From Limimonas halophila (lineage in GTDB: Bacteria > Pseudomonadota > Alphaproteobacteria > Kiloniellales > Rhodovibrionaceae), in NCBI RefSeq assembly GCF_900100655.1, contig NZ_FNCE01000001.1:62001-126000 (forward strand): a DNA stretch of 64,000 nucleotides, written 5' to 3'. This document shows, one piece after another, positions 8,655 to 15,861 of this stretch. The position numbers and the translations under genes were made by a program. The notes beneath the pieces are model-generated. The model was not told the DNA's origin. It made no database searches and worked only from the letters and a program-made list of their open reading frames with translations. Every line of letters begins with the position of its first letter. Position 1 is the first letter of the stretch.

Positions 8655-9070
8655 GAGACTGCCTCCAGGTACGTTCGTGGTGTGCGGACATGGACATTGG
8701 GGACATGGAGATCGCCGCCGCCCACATCCCGCACGTTCCAAGTCACGATGTACGAGGCGGTGCCAGCCATCGCCAGCTCAACCAGATGGTTGTCGGCTTC
8801 ATCCGGCAGGTTGGGCCGCCAGCGATAGAAGATGTGCACCCACCGGCCCGCGGCTGCCAGCGCTGCCAACACGGCCTCTCGTTCCGCTCGCGTGGTCCCG
8901 GTGTCCATGTCCTGACGGGAGAGGACCGCTTCGTATTCCAACCATAGGGTGGTGCCGAAAAGGGGCACATCGCGACCGTCGATCGCGCGCCGCAGAACCT
9001 CGCGCGATCGCCCGCCCCCAGCGCGCAGACCCGCCACCACCACGTTCGTATCGAGAACGATGTCGGCCAT
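8651..9070 (-). CDS. PIN-domain toxin (COG1569-like)
   Basis: A 139-residue PIN-domain protein, a presumed Mg-dependent ribonuclease toxin. Residues 2-10 (ADIVLDTNV) supply the first catalytic Asp. The acidic centre continues with a Glu in LWLEYEAVL near residue 50, DEADNHLVELA near residues 92-102 and the WNVRDV segment near 117-122, all typical of the COG1569 family of putative toxins. The start at 9070 is chosen because the PIN core begins at residue 2; the frame is open to 9160 but the extra residues are not family-like. The stop overlaps the start of the RHH antitoxin gene. The pair lies between helicase and pdeM genes that usually cluster, suggesting insertion. Confidence 0.87.
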   Translation of the reverse strand: MADIVLDTNVVVAGLRAGGGRSREVLRRAIDGRDVPLFGTTLWLEYEAVLSRQDMDTGTTRAEREAVLAALAAAGRWVHIFYRWRPNLPDEADNHLVELAMAGTASYIVTWNVRDVGGGDLHVPNVHVRTPRTYLEAVS

Positions 9071-9304
9071 TTGGACAGCATATACGCTGTCACCCGACAG
9101 CCGCAATCGGTAAGGCGTGTCGTGCGCTGCGTGCCAAGGTGCGTCACTGGGTATAATCACCCTCGGGCATTGCGCGGAACACCTTCCATGTTTGTCGCAC
9201 GCTTCACCGTCACCGCCTCATCCCGATGAAGCTGGAGCCTCATCGATCTTGCGCGCCTGGGGCGTGCGAGGCGAGCAAAGCTCGCCTGTCCGCCTGAAGG
9301 AGAA
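9071..9304. repeat. inverted and rearranged REP-like sequence upstream of the toxin
   Basis: This region contains GTCACCGCCTCATCCC near 9207 (the reverse of the GGGGTGAGGC-GTGAC end of the repeat family) and CGCCTGAAGGAGAAGG just before 9305, so it is another, partly inverted copy of the interspersed repeat. The toxin promoter should lie near 9071-9150. No other gene is seen. Confidence 0.5.
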
Positions 9305-9397
9305 GGTGACGGTTCGGATGGCCACATTTCCCGAGAGTGCCGCCCCCATCGCGCTTGGACGGCGTCTGTTCGCTTGACAAATGCGATCAAGCACGCC
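9305..9397. repeat. direct repeat, right copy, flanking the toxin-antitoxin pair
   Basis: The partner of 8259-8350, in the same orientation. It ends 14 bases before the helicase stop codon. The similarity includes sequence with no obvious hairpin, so it is a duplicated segment and not only a palindromic module. Confidence 0.8.
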
Positions 9398-9410
9398 GTC
9401 TTTTCGATCG

Positions 9411-11891
9411 TCAATCCAGCGGCAGGCTCGCCTGATCCAGCTCGGGCGCGGTGGCCTCGGCGATGAGGTCGTCGGCGCTTTCTTCCAGCAGCGCGTCCAC
9501 GGCCTCGCCGTGCACCTGCTCGCGGCCGATCTCCAATAGCACGGGCACGGCCAGCGGCGAGATGCGCGGCAGGTGGTGGACCCGCAGCTTGCCCTGAACG
9601 CGGGCGAGCATCTGGTCCAGCCGCGCCACGTCGGTCAAGCCGGCGGCGGCCTCCTGGCGCGTGGCGCGCAGCAGCACGTGGCCGGGCTCGTGCTTGCGCA
9701 GCACGTCGTAGATCAGCTCGGACGAGAAGGTGACCTGCTTGCCGGACTTCTCGCGGCCGGGCACCTGGCGGTCGATGAGGCCCGCGACGAGGCCGACGTT
9801 GCGGAAGGTGCGGCGCAGCAGCGAGGACTCCGCCATCCACTCCTCCAGGTCGTCGCCCAGGATGTCCTGCTCGAACAGCGCCTCGATGTGGGCGGTGTCG
9901 AGCGGCTTGGCGCTCCACACCCCGAGCACGTAGTCCGTGCCGACGAAGCCCAGCGGCTGCAGGCCCATGCGCTCCATGCGGCGGGTGAGCAGCATGCCGA
10001 GCGTCTGGTGGGCGTTGCGGCCCTCGAAGCAGTAGGCGACGAGGTAGTGGACCTCGTTGCGCGGGAAGGTCTCCACCAGCAGCCCCTCGCGCCCCGGCAC
10101 GGCGGAGCGCCAGCGCTGGATGCCCAGCCATTCGGCCACGGGGTCGGGCAGGTCGCGCCATTCCCGGCGGTCTTCCAGGATGCCGCGCACGCGCTCGGCC
10201 AGGTGTGTGGACAGCGGCAGCTTGCCGCCGATGTAGGCGGGCACCTTGGGCGCGTCGGGGCCCTTCGCGCGCGTCACCTCGCACGTCAGCCCGACGATGC
10301 GCTCGAAGCGCAGCATCTCGCCGCCGAAGATGAAGGTGTCGCCGGCCGTGAGGTGCTGGGCGAAGAACTCCTCGACCTCGCCGAGCGTGCGGCCCTTGCG
10401 CAGCTGCACCGCGAGCGTCGGCGCCTCCACGATCGTGCCCACGTTGAGGCGGTAGCGCTGCGCGTCGGGGATGCTGGTGACGCGGTAACGCCCCTGTTCG
10501 TCGTGCTGCAGGCGGCGATAGCGCCGGTAGCTCTTGAGCGCGTAGCCGCCGTGGTCCACGAAGGCGAAGCAGTCGTCGAAGTCCTCGCGTGCGAGGTCGC
10601 GGTAGGGCTGGGCGTGGCGGACCTCGTGGTAGAGCTCGTCCGGGTCCACCGGCCCGGCGCAGGCCATGCCCAGGATGTGCTGGGCGAGCACGTCCAGCCC
10701 GCCGGCCCTGGCCGGTTCGCCGTCCAGGGTGCCGTGGCGGATGGCGTCCACGGCGGCGCGGCACTCCAGCACCTCGAAGCGGTTGGCGGGCACCAGGAGC
10801 GCGCGGCTGGGCGCGTCCAGGCGGTGGTTGGCGCGGCCGATGCGCTGGAGCAGGCGCGAGACGCCCTTGGGCGCGCCGATCTGGACCACGAGGTCGATGG
10901 CGCCCCAGTCGATCCCGAGGTCGAGCGAGGAGGTGGCGACCACCCCGCGCAGCTCCCCGCGCGCCATGGCGGCTTCCACCTTGCGGCGCTGTTCGATCGC
11001 CAGCGAGCCGTGGTGGAGCGCGATGGGCAGCGCGTCCTCGTTCAGCCGCCACAGCTCCTGAAAGACGATTTCCGCCTGCGCGCGCGTGTTGACGAAGACC
11101 AGCGCGGTCGTGGCGGCGCGGATGCGCTCGTAGACCTCGCCGAGGGCGTGCACGGCCATGTGGCCCGCCCACGGCAGGTATTCGCGCGTGGTCAGGATCT
11201 CGATCTCGGGTTTCGGCCCTTCGCCACCGTCGATGCGGGCCACGCGGCCGTCGTCTTCACCGCTCGCCGAGAGCCAGGCCGCCAGCGTGTCGGGTTGCGC
11301 CACCGTGGCCGAGAGCCCCACGCGCCGCACGCCCGGCGCCAGGCGGTCCAGCCGCGCCAGATCGAGCGCCAGCAGGTCGCCGCGCTTGGTGCCGGCGAGC
11401 GCGTGCAGCTCGTCGATCACGACCGAGCGCAGGCCGGCGAAGACCTCGCCCGCGTCCGGGTAAGACAGCATCAGCGCCAGGGATTCCGGCGTCGTCAGCA
11501 GGATGTTGGGCGGCTGGCGGCGCTGGCGCTGGCGCTTGCTCTGCGGCGTGTCGCCCGTGCGCGTTTCCAGGCTAACGGGCGCGGTCATCTCCGCCACGGG
11601 GTCGGTGAGGTTGCGGTGGATGTCCTGCGTCAGCGCCTTCAGCGGCGCGACGTAGAGGGTGTGCAGCCCGTCGCGGGGCTGCGCGATCAGCTCCGCCAGC
11701 GTGGGCAGGAAGCCGGCGAGCGTCTTGCCGCCGCCCGTGGGCGCGGTCAGCAGCGCGGAGCGACCCTGGGCCGCCGTTGCCAGCATGGCCCATTGATGGG
11801 GATGCGGCTGCCAGCCGCGGCCGGCGAACCAGTCGGCGAGCGGTTGGGGTAGGTCGGTCGGCGGGGCGTCGGCGCTCATCGATCCGGACAT
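9411..11891 (-). CDS. ligase-associated DNA damage response DEXH-box helicase (Lhr-like)
   Basis: An 826-residue superfamily 2 helicase. The Walker A motif TAPTGGGKT is at residues 49-57, followed by the DEXH box VVIDELHAL, the SAT motif (GLSATVA), TSSLDLGIDWG and motif VI QRIGRANHR. The C-terminal third has the winged-helix and Lhr-core regions of Lhr-family proteins. Length fits the ligase-associated subfamily (about 820-850), whose members travel with pdeM, an ATP-dependent ligase and an exonuclease. The start is uncertain: ATGs at 11891 and 11879 both fit. A further in-frame ATG at 11984 lies inside a 31-bp tandem repeat and would add an unlikely Pro/Arg-rich tail. No clear Shine-Dalgarno sequence precedes any of them. 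Confidence 0.9.
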   Translation of the reverse strand: MSGSMSADAPPTDLPQPLADWFAGRGWQPHPHQWAMLATAAQGRSALLTAPTGGGKTLAGFLPTLAELIAQPRDGLHTLYVAPLKALTQDIHRNLTDPVAEMTAPVSLETRTGDTPQSKRQRQRRQPPNILLTTPESLALMLSYPDAGEVFAGLRSVVIDELHALAGTKRGDLLALDLARLDRLAPGVRRVGLSATVAQPDTLAAWLSASGEDDGRVARIDGGEGPKPEIEILTTREYLPWAGHMAVHALGEVYERIRAATTALVFVNTRAQAEIVFQELWRLNEDALPIALHHGSLAIEQRRKVEAAMARGELRGVVATSSLDLGIDWGAIDLVVQIGAPKGVSRLLQRIGRANHRLDAPSRALLVPANRFEVLECRAAVDAIRHGTLDGEPARAGGLDVLAQHILGMACAGPVDPDELYHEVRHAQPYRDLAREDFDDCFAFVDHGGYALKSYRRYRRLQHDEQGRYRVTSIPDAQRYRLNVGTIVEAPTLAVQLRKGRTLGEVEEFFAQHLTAGDTFIFGGEMLRFERIVGLTCEVTRAKGPDAPKVPAYIGGKLPLSTHLAERVRGILEDRREWRDLPDPVAEWLGIQRWRSAVPGREGLLVETFPRNEVHYLVAYCFEGRNAHQTLGMLLTRRMERMGLQPLGFVGTDYVLGVWSAKPLDTAHIEALFEQDILGDDLEEWMAESSLLRRTFRNVGLVAGLIDRQVPGREKSGKQVTFSSELIYDVLRKHEPGHVLLRATRQEAAAGLTDVARLDQMLARVQGKLRVHHLPRISPLAVPVLLEIGREQVHGEAVDALLEESADDLIAEATAPELDQASLPLD

Positions 11892-12017
11892 GGCACGGCG
11901 CGGGGCGCACGGAAAGAGCCATGGAACGGCGCGGGGCGCACGGAAAGAGCCATGGCACGGTGCGGGGCGCACGGAAAGAGCCATGGCACGGCGCCGGGAG
12001 CAGGGAAAGAGGCATGG
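11890..12017. repeat. 31-bp tandem repeat at the helicase 5' end
   Basis: Four units of 31 bp begin at 11890, 11921, 11952 and 11983, with the start of a fifth at 12014. Each begins ATGGCACGG or a one-base variant and contains GCGGGGCGCACGGAAAGAG; the last is more diverged. Every junction holds the palindrome CCATGG, so each unit offers an ATG on the minus strand. Since 31 is not a multiple of three, each ATG is in a different frame relative to the helicase. Confidence 0.92.
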
Positions 12018-12183
12018 GACGGCCGCCGCCCGCTGGCAGGCTGCGCGGAGCGCCGGGGTCCCGGCGTGGCACGACGCCTGCGCCCTGTGACAAGCGTGTG
12101 AAGTGGTGGCGCGCGCGCCGATTCGCCCGGTACGCTCGATGAATTCGAGGGGTTTTGGGTTTTTTCAAACCCAGGAGGTAGCC

Positions 12184-12555
12184 ATGTCGAACGCCCGAAA
12201 CCGGGAATCCATTGAGGCGACGCTCTACGCCTATCTCAATGGCATGCGCCATGCCGATCCCGGGTTGTTAAAAATCGCATTTCACGACGACGCGAATCTT
12301 TGTGGGCCAATGGGCGATTCCATGCTCACCGGACCGGTTTCCCGGCTGCTGTCCTGGGTGGAAAACGATCTGGCGCCGGGTGGTACCGGGCGGGACCACG
12401 GCATGCGGGTCGAGGAGATCGAGATCCACGAGCCCATCGCGCTGGTGAAGTGCCGCGAAACCGGGTTTCTGGGGCGCGACGCCCTGGACGTCTTCACGCT
12501 GGTCCAGCAGGGCGCGGGCTGGAAAATCACCAACAAGTCCTGGACGCTGATGTAA
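12184..12555 (+). CDS. NTF2-like / putative lumazine-binding family protein
   Basis: A 123-residue protein with a strong ribosome-binding site (AGGAGGTA) five bases upstream of the ATG at 12184. The first part (ESIEATLYAYLNGMRHADPGLLKIAFHDDA) has the long N-terminal helices of the cone-shaped NTF2-like fold. The second half holds the curved sheet, ending WKITNKSWTLM, as in SnoaL-like and putative lumazine-binding proteins. Such proteins are small enzymes or ligand binders with varied roles, so no reaction can be assigned. The gene stands alone, divergent from the helicase and convergent with the peroxiredoxin gene. Confidence 0.82.
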   Translation: MSNARNRESIEATLYAYLNGMRHADPGLLKIAFHDDANLCGPMGDSMLTGPVSRLLSWVENDLAPGGTGRDHGMRVEEIEIHEPIALVKCRETGFLGRDALDVFTLVQQGAGWKITNKSWTLM

Positions 12556-12576
12556 GCGTGCGCGCCGGCGCAAAAC

Positions 12577-12605
12577 GGCCCGGCGGGCCGCGCACCCGCC
12601 GGGCC
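12577..12605 (-). terminator. terminator of the peroxiredoxin gene
   Basis: A perfect 11-bp stem (12577-12587 with 12595-12605, GGCCCGGCGGG and complement) is followed on the minus strand by GTTTTG. It lies between two convergent genes and may serve both. Confidence 0.7.
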
Positions 12606-12616
12606 GGTCGCCGCTG

Positions 12617-13279
12617 TTACGCATTCGGCTGCGGAATGACGCGCAGGTAGGGCTTCAGCGTCTTCCAGCCGTCCGGATACTTCTTCTGCGCATCATCGTT
12701 GGAGACGCTGGGCGCGATGATCACGTCCTCCCCCTGCTGCCAGTCGGCCGGCGTGGCGACGGCGTGCTCGGCCGTGAGCTGCAGCGAATCGATGGCGCGC
12801 AGGATCTCGGCGAAGTTGCGGCCCGTGCTCATGGGGTAGGTGAGGATCAGCTTCACCTTCTTGTCCGGGCCGACGACCACGACGTAGCGCACCGTCAGGT
12901 TGTCCACAGGGGTGCGGCCCTCGGAGCTCTCGCCGGCGTCGGCCGGGAGCATGCCGTAGAGCTTGGCGACCTTCAGGTCGCTGTCGCCGATGATCGGGTA
13001 GTTGGGCGCGTTGCCCGTGACGTCCTCGATGTCCTGGGCCCACTGCTTGTGGCTGTCGACGGGGTCGACGCTCAGGCCGAGCATCTTCACGCCGCGCTTG
13101 TCGAACTCGGGCTTGAGCTTGGCGGCGGCGCCCAGCTCGGTGGTGCACACCGGCGTGAAGTCCTTCGGGTGGGAGAACAGGATCGCCCAGTTGTCGCCGA
13201 TCCACTCGTGGAAGCGGATCGGGCCCTCGGTCGTCTGCGCCTCGAAGTCCGGCGCGATGTCGTTGATACGCAGCGTCAT
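12617..13279 (-). CDS. 1-Cys peroxiredoxin (Prx6 family)
   Basis: A 220-residue thiol peroxidase that reduces hydrogen peroxide and organic peroxides. The peroxidatic cysteine is Cys45 within FTPVCTTELG, where Thr47 completes the PxxxT/SxxC-type active site. The thioredoxin-fold domain is followed by the long C-terminal arm typical of Prx6 proteins (QQGEDVIIAPSV, then KTLKPYLRVIPQP). There is no resolving cysteine in a C-terminal VCP motif, so it is of 1-Cys type. The start at 13279 follows GGAGGAGAC by a few bases. It sits upstream of a hairpin terminator and next to an AhpD-like gene, which fits an oxidative-stress role. Confidence 0.93.
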   Translation of the reverse strand: MTLRINDIAPDFEAQTTEGPIRFHEWIGDNWAILFSHPKDFTPVCTTELGAAAKLKPEFDKRGVKMLGLSVDPVDSHKQWAQDIEDVTGNAPNYPIIGDSDLKVAKLYGMLPADAGESSEGRTPVDNLTVRYVVVVGPDKKVKLILTYPMSTGRNFAEILRAIDSLQLTAEHAVATPADWQQGEDVIIAPSVSNDDAQKKYPDGWKTLKPYLRVIPQPNA

Positions 13280-13437
13280 CGTCTCCTCCATCGGGTCGGG
13301 GTGCGCGTCTCGGTCGTGCCTGTGTACCAGTCGCCGCCCGGCGCGCCCATCGCAGCCACGCCGGATATAGGCACGGCTGCCGGCTCGTGCATCCCCGGGT
13401 GATGGACGAAGCCGGCCCGGGCGGCGCCGTGCCCGGG

Positions 13438-13986
13438 TTACTGCCCGGGCAGCTTGCAGAAGCCCTGCGGCGGCACGTCGAGCGCGCTGTTGAATTTGCT
13501 GGACATGTTCTGGAAGGCGATCAGCCCCGTCAGCTCGGTGAGCGCGTCGTCGTCGAAGTGCTGCTTCAGGGCCTGCATCATCTCCTCGCTCACGCGCCCG
13601 TCGGTGTGGGTAACCGCCTCGGTGTAGGCGAGCACCGCGCGTTCGCGCGCGTCGAAGGCGTTGCTTTCCCGCCAGCTCGGCAGGGCGTCGATCTTGGCCC
13701 AGTCGACGCCGCGCTTGTTGAGCGTTTTGGAATTGATGTCGACGCAGAAGGCGCAGTGGTTGATCTGCGACACAAGCACCGTGACGAGCGCCCGCAGGGC
13801 GGGATCGAGCGGGCTTTTTCGGCGCTCGAACGCGCCGTAGAGCAGCGCCACGGCGGCGAACACCTTGGGCGAGCGCGCCCACAGCAGCGCCGGCTCCAGC
13901 ACGGCCCCGTACGTGCGCTTCTGGTTCCAGAAGAAGGGGCGCAGGTACCAGGGGTAGGCCGAAAGCGGCTTGGGCTCGACGTGCAT
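13438..13986 (-). CDS. carboxymuconolactone decarboxylase / AhpD-like protein
   Basis: A 182-residue all-helical protein of the CMD/AhpD-like fold. The key motif is HCAFCVDIN: Cys78 and Cys81 form the CxxC pair used by AhpD-type enzymes for disulfide reduction, with a following Asp/Asn. The segment RERAVLAYTEAVTH is also typical of the family, as is the downstream ELTGLIAFQNMSSKFNSAL. The usual role is peroxidase or reductase activity, or decarboxylation in distant relatives. Its neighbour is the 1-Cys peroxiredoxin on the same strand, 160 bases downstream, so a shared antioxidant function is a reasonable inference. Confidence 0.85.
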   Translation of the reverse strand: MHVEPKPLSAYPWYLRPFFWNQKRTYGAVLEPALLWARSPKVFAAVALLYGAFERRKSPLDPALRALVTVLVSQINHCAFCVDINSKTLNKRGVDWAKIDALPSWRESNAFDARERAVLAYTEAVTHTDGRVSEEMMQALKQHFDDDALTELTGLIAFQNMSSKFNSALDVPPQGFCKLPGQ

Positions 13987-14067
13987 GGTGACGGCGGCTC
14001 GCTGATCCCGGGCGCGGCGGGCCGGCGCGCGGCTGCCGGCCGCGCGAGGGCGTCGAGCGAGGTGGGG

Positions 14068-14433
14068 CTAGCCCTCGTCCTCGTCCAGCGCGTCCAGGCG
14101 GCCGCGCAGGCCATCCAGGCGCGAGGCCAGGTCCGCCGTCAAGGCGCGCGCCTGCGCCACCTCTTCGCGCAGGGCCGCCACGGGGTCGTCCGCGGTCGGC
14201 GCGGTGCCTTCCGCGTCGCCGTTGCCGAGCACCCAGCCGACATCCACGCCCAGCGCGTCGGCGAGGGTCACCAGCTTGTTCGCGCGCGGCGCGCTCTGGC
14301 CGCTTTCCCAGGCGGCCAGGGTTTCCCGCGTGACGCCCGTGCGCCGCGCCACTTCCGAGGCGGAGAGCTGCGCTTCGCTGCGTTGACGGCGGATGCGATC
14401 CCCGATTTCTACGGGGGAGGGTTCGTGGCGCAT
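14068..14433 (-). CDS. XRE-family transcriptional regulator with coiled-coil tail
   Basis: A 121-residue protein. Residues about 9-66 form a Cro/CI helix-turn-helix (IGDRIRRQRSEAQLSASEVA, then TGVTRETLAAWESGQSAPR and ANKLVTLADALGV). The second half (about 80-118) is a heptad-like helix rich in Ala, Leu, Asp and Glu, predicted as a dimerising coiled coil. GAGG precedes the ATG at 14433 at good spacing; an earlier ATG at 14451 is possible. Its target is unknown. The divergent neighbour is miaA, and the CMD and peroxiredoxin genes follow on the same strand. Confidence 0.85.
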   Translation of the reverse strand: MRHEPSPVEIGDRIRRQRSEAQLSASEVARRTGVTRETLAAWESGQSAPRANKLVTLADALGVDVGWVLGNGDAEGTAPTADDPVAALREEVAQARALTADLASRLDGLRGRLDALDEDEG

Positions 14434-14678
14434 GGCAGACCTCATCTGCAACGGTTGCGGGCGGCCGCGCCAGCCGCCGCCCCATCCCGGCCGTCCGGGT
14501 TAACGACAGCCGCCCCGGACGACCCCGCTTGTTAACCCTGCCTGTTTAGCATGCACGCGCGGCCCCTGCGAGCGAATCCCTGTGACACCCGCGTTTCCTG
14601 TGGGGTTTTGGGCCCGTCCGTCGGGTCGTGCCGCTCAGGGGCTTGCAGGCGGCGCCCGGCGGTCCGTAATGCAGCGGC

Positions 14679-15662
14679 ATGGATCGCGAGGTCAGCGCAG
14701 CCATTCCCGCGCGCAAGCCAGTGGTCGCCGTCACCGGCCCCACCGCCAGCGGCAAGTCCGGCCTTGCGCTCGCCGTGGCGGAGGCGCTCGGCGGCACGGT
14801 CATCAACGCGGACTCCATGCAGATCTACCGCGAGGTGCCGGTGCTCACCGCCGCGCCGACGGCCGCCGAGATGGCCCGCGCGCCGCACCGGCTTTACGGC
14901 GTGCGCGACGCCGCGCGCCCCTGTTCGGCGGAAGCTTGGCGCGAACTCGCCCTGCGCGAGATCGCGAGCGCGCACGCCCACGGCCGCCTGCCCATCGTCG
15001 TGGGCGGCACGGGCCTGTACCTGCGCGCCCTCACGCGCGGGATCGCCCCCATCCCGGACGTGCCCGCCGACATCCGCGCGGCCGTGCGCGCGCGCCAGCA
15101 AGCGGTGCCGCCGCCGCAGCTGCACGCCGAGCTGACGGCTGAAGACCCGCGGATGGCCGCGCGGCTGGACGTCAACGACAGCCAGCGCGTCGCCCGCGCG
15201 CTGGAGGTCGTGCGCGCGACGGGGCGCTCGCTGGCCGCCTATCAGGCGCTGCCCGACGCGGGCGCGGCCCCCTACGACACGCTGGGCGTCCTCTCGGTGC
15301 CGCCGAAAGCGGACGTGGACGCGGCCGCCGACGCGCGTTTCGACGCCATGCTGGCCGCGGGCGCGGTCGAGGAGGTGCGCGCGCTCGCCGCCCGCAACCT
15401 GGATCCCACGCTGCCCGCGATGCGCGCCGTGGGCGTCCCGCCGCTGCTGCGCCACGTGCGCGGCGAAATCGATCTGGACGCCGCGGCCGCCGCGGCGAAA
15501 CGCGACACGCGGAAGTATGCCAAGCGCCAGCTCACCTGGCTGCGCAACCAGAGCCCGCAAGATTTTTGCAAGATTGTCCGCGTTCAAGAGCAATTTTCGG
15601 AAAGTCATATGACCCACGTCTTGGCGAAAATTCGCCGGTTCGTGTTGACCGGGGAACCTTGA
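14679..15662 (+). CDS. miaA: tRNA dimethylallyltransferase
   Basis: A 327-residue enzyme that transfers a dimethylallyl group to N6 of adenosine 37 in tRNAs reading UNN codons. The P-loop GPTASGKS is at residues 20-27, followed by INADSMQIYREVPVLTAAPT (the DSxQxY substrate motif), the GGTGLYLRAL motif and the RDTRKYAKRQLTWLRNQ tRNA-binding segment near the C-terminus. Length is slightly above the usual 300-315. No clear ribosome-binding site is visible before the ATG. In many alphaproteobacteria miaA stands directly upstream of ilvB, and that is so here, about 200 bases away. Confidence 0.95.
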   Translation: MDREVSAAIPARKPVVAVTGPTASGKSGLALAVAEALGGTVINADSMQIYREVPVLTAAPTAAEMARAPHRLYGVRDAARPCSAEAWRELALREIASAHAHGRLPIVVGGTGLYLRALTRGIAPIPDVPADIRAAVRARQQAVPPPQLHAELTAEDPRMAARLDVNDSQRVARALEVVRATGRSLAAYQALPDAGAAPYDTLGVLSVPPKADVDAAADARFDAMLAAGAVEEVRALAARNLDPTLPAMRAVGVPPLLRHVRGEIDLDAAAAAAKRDTRKYAKRQLTWLRNQSPQDFCKIVRVQEQFSESHMTHVLAKIRRFVLTGEP

Positions 15663-15861
15663 CCCCGTACCGTCGCCCGCCACATCGGGGGGAAAGCGGT
15701 GCGTGCGCGGCTGTCACGACGGGAGCGTGCGGTGCGGCGCAGCATTCACGCTTGCCCCGGCGGCACGTTGCGTGCTCATCTGCCGGCGACGCCCGTACTG
15801 CGGTGCGGCATTCACCGTTTGGCTCACGAGCGACACGGATCACGATAGGGACAGGACAGCC

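Noticed and set aside
11890-12017. CRISPR-like array
   Set aside because: The units are contiguous 31-bp tandem copies without unique spacers and no cas genes are near.
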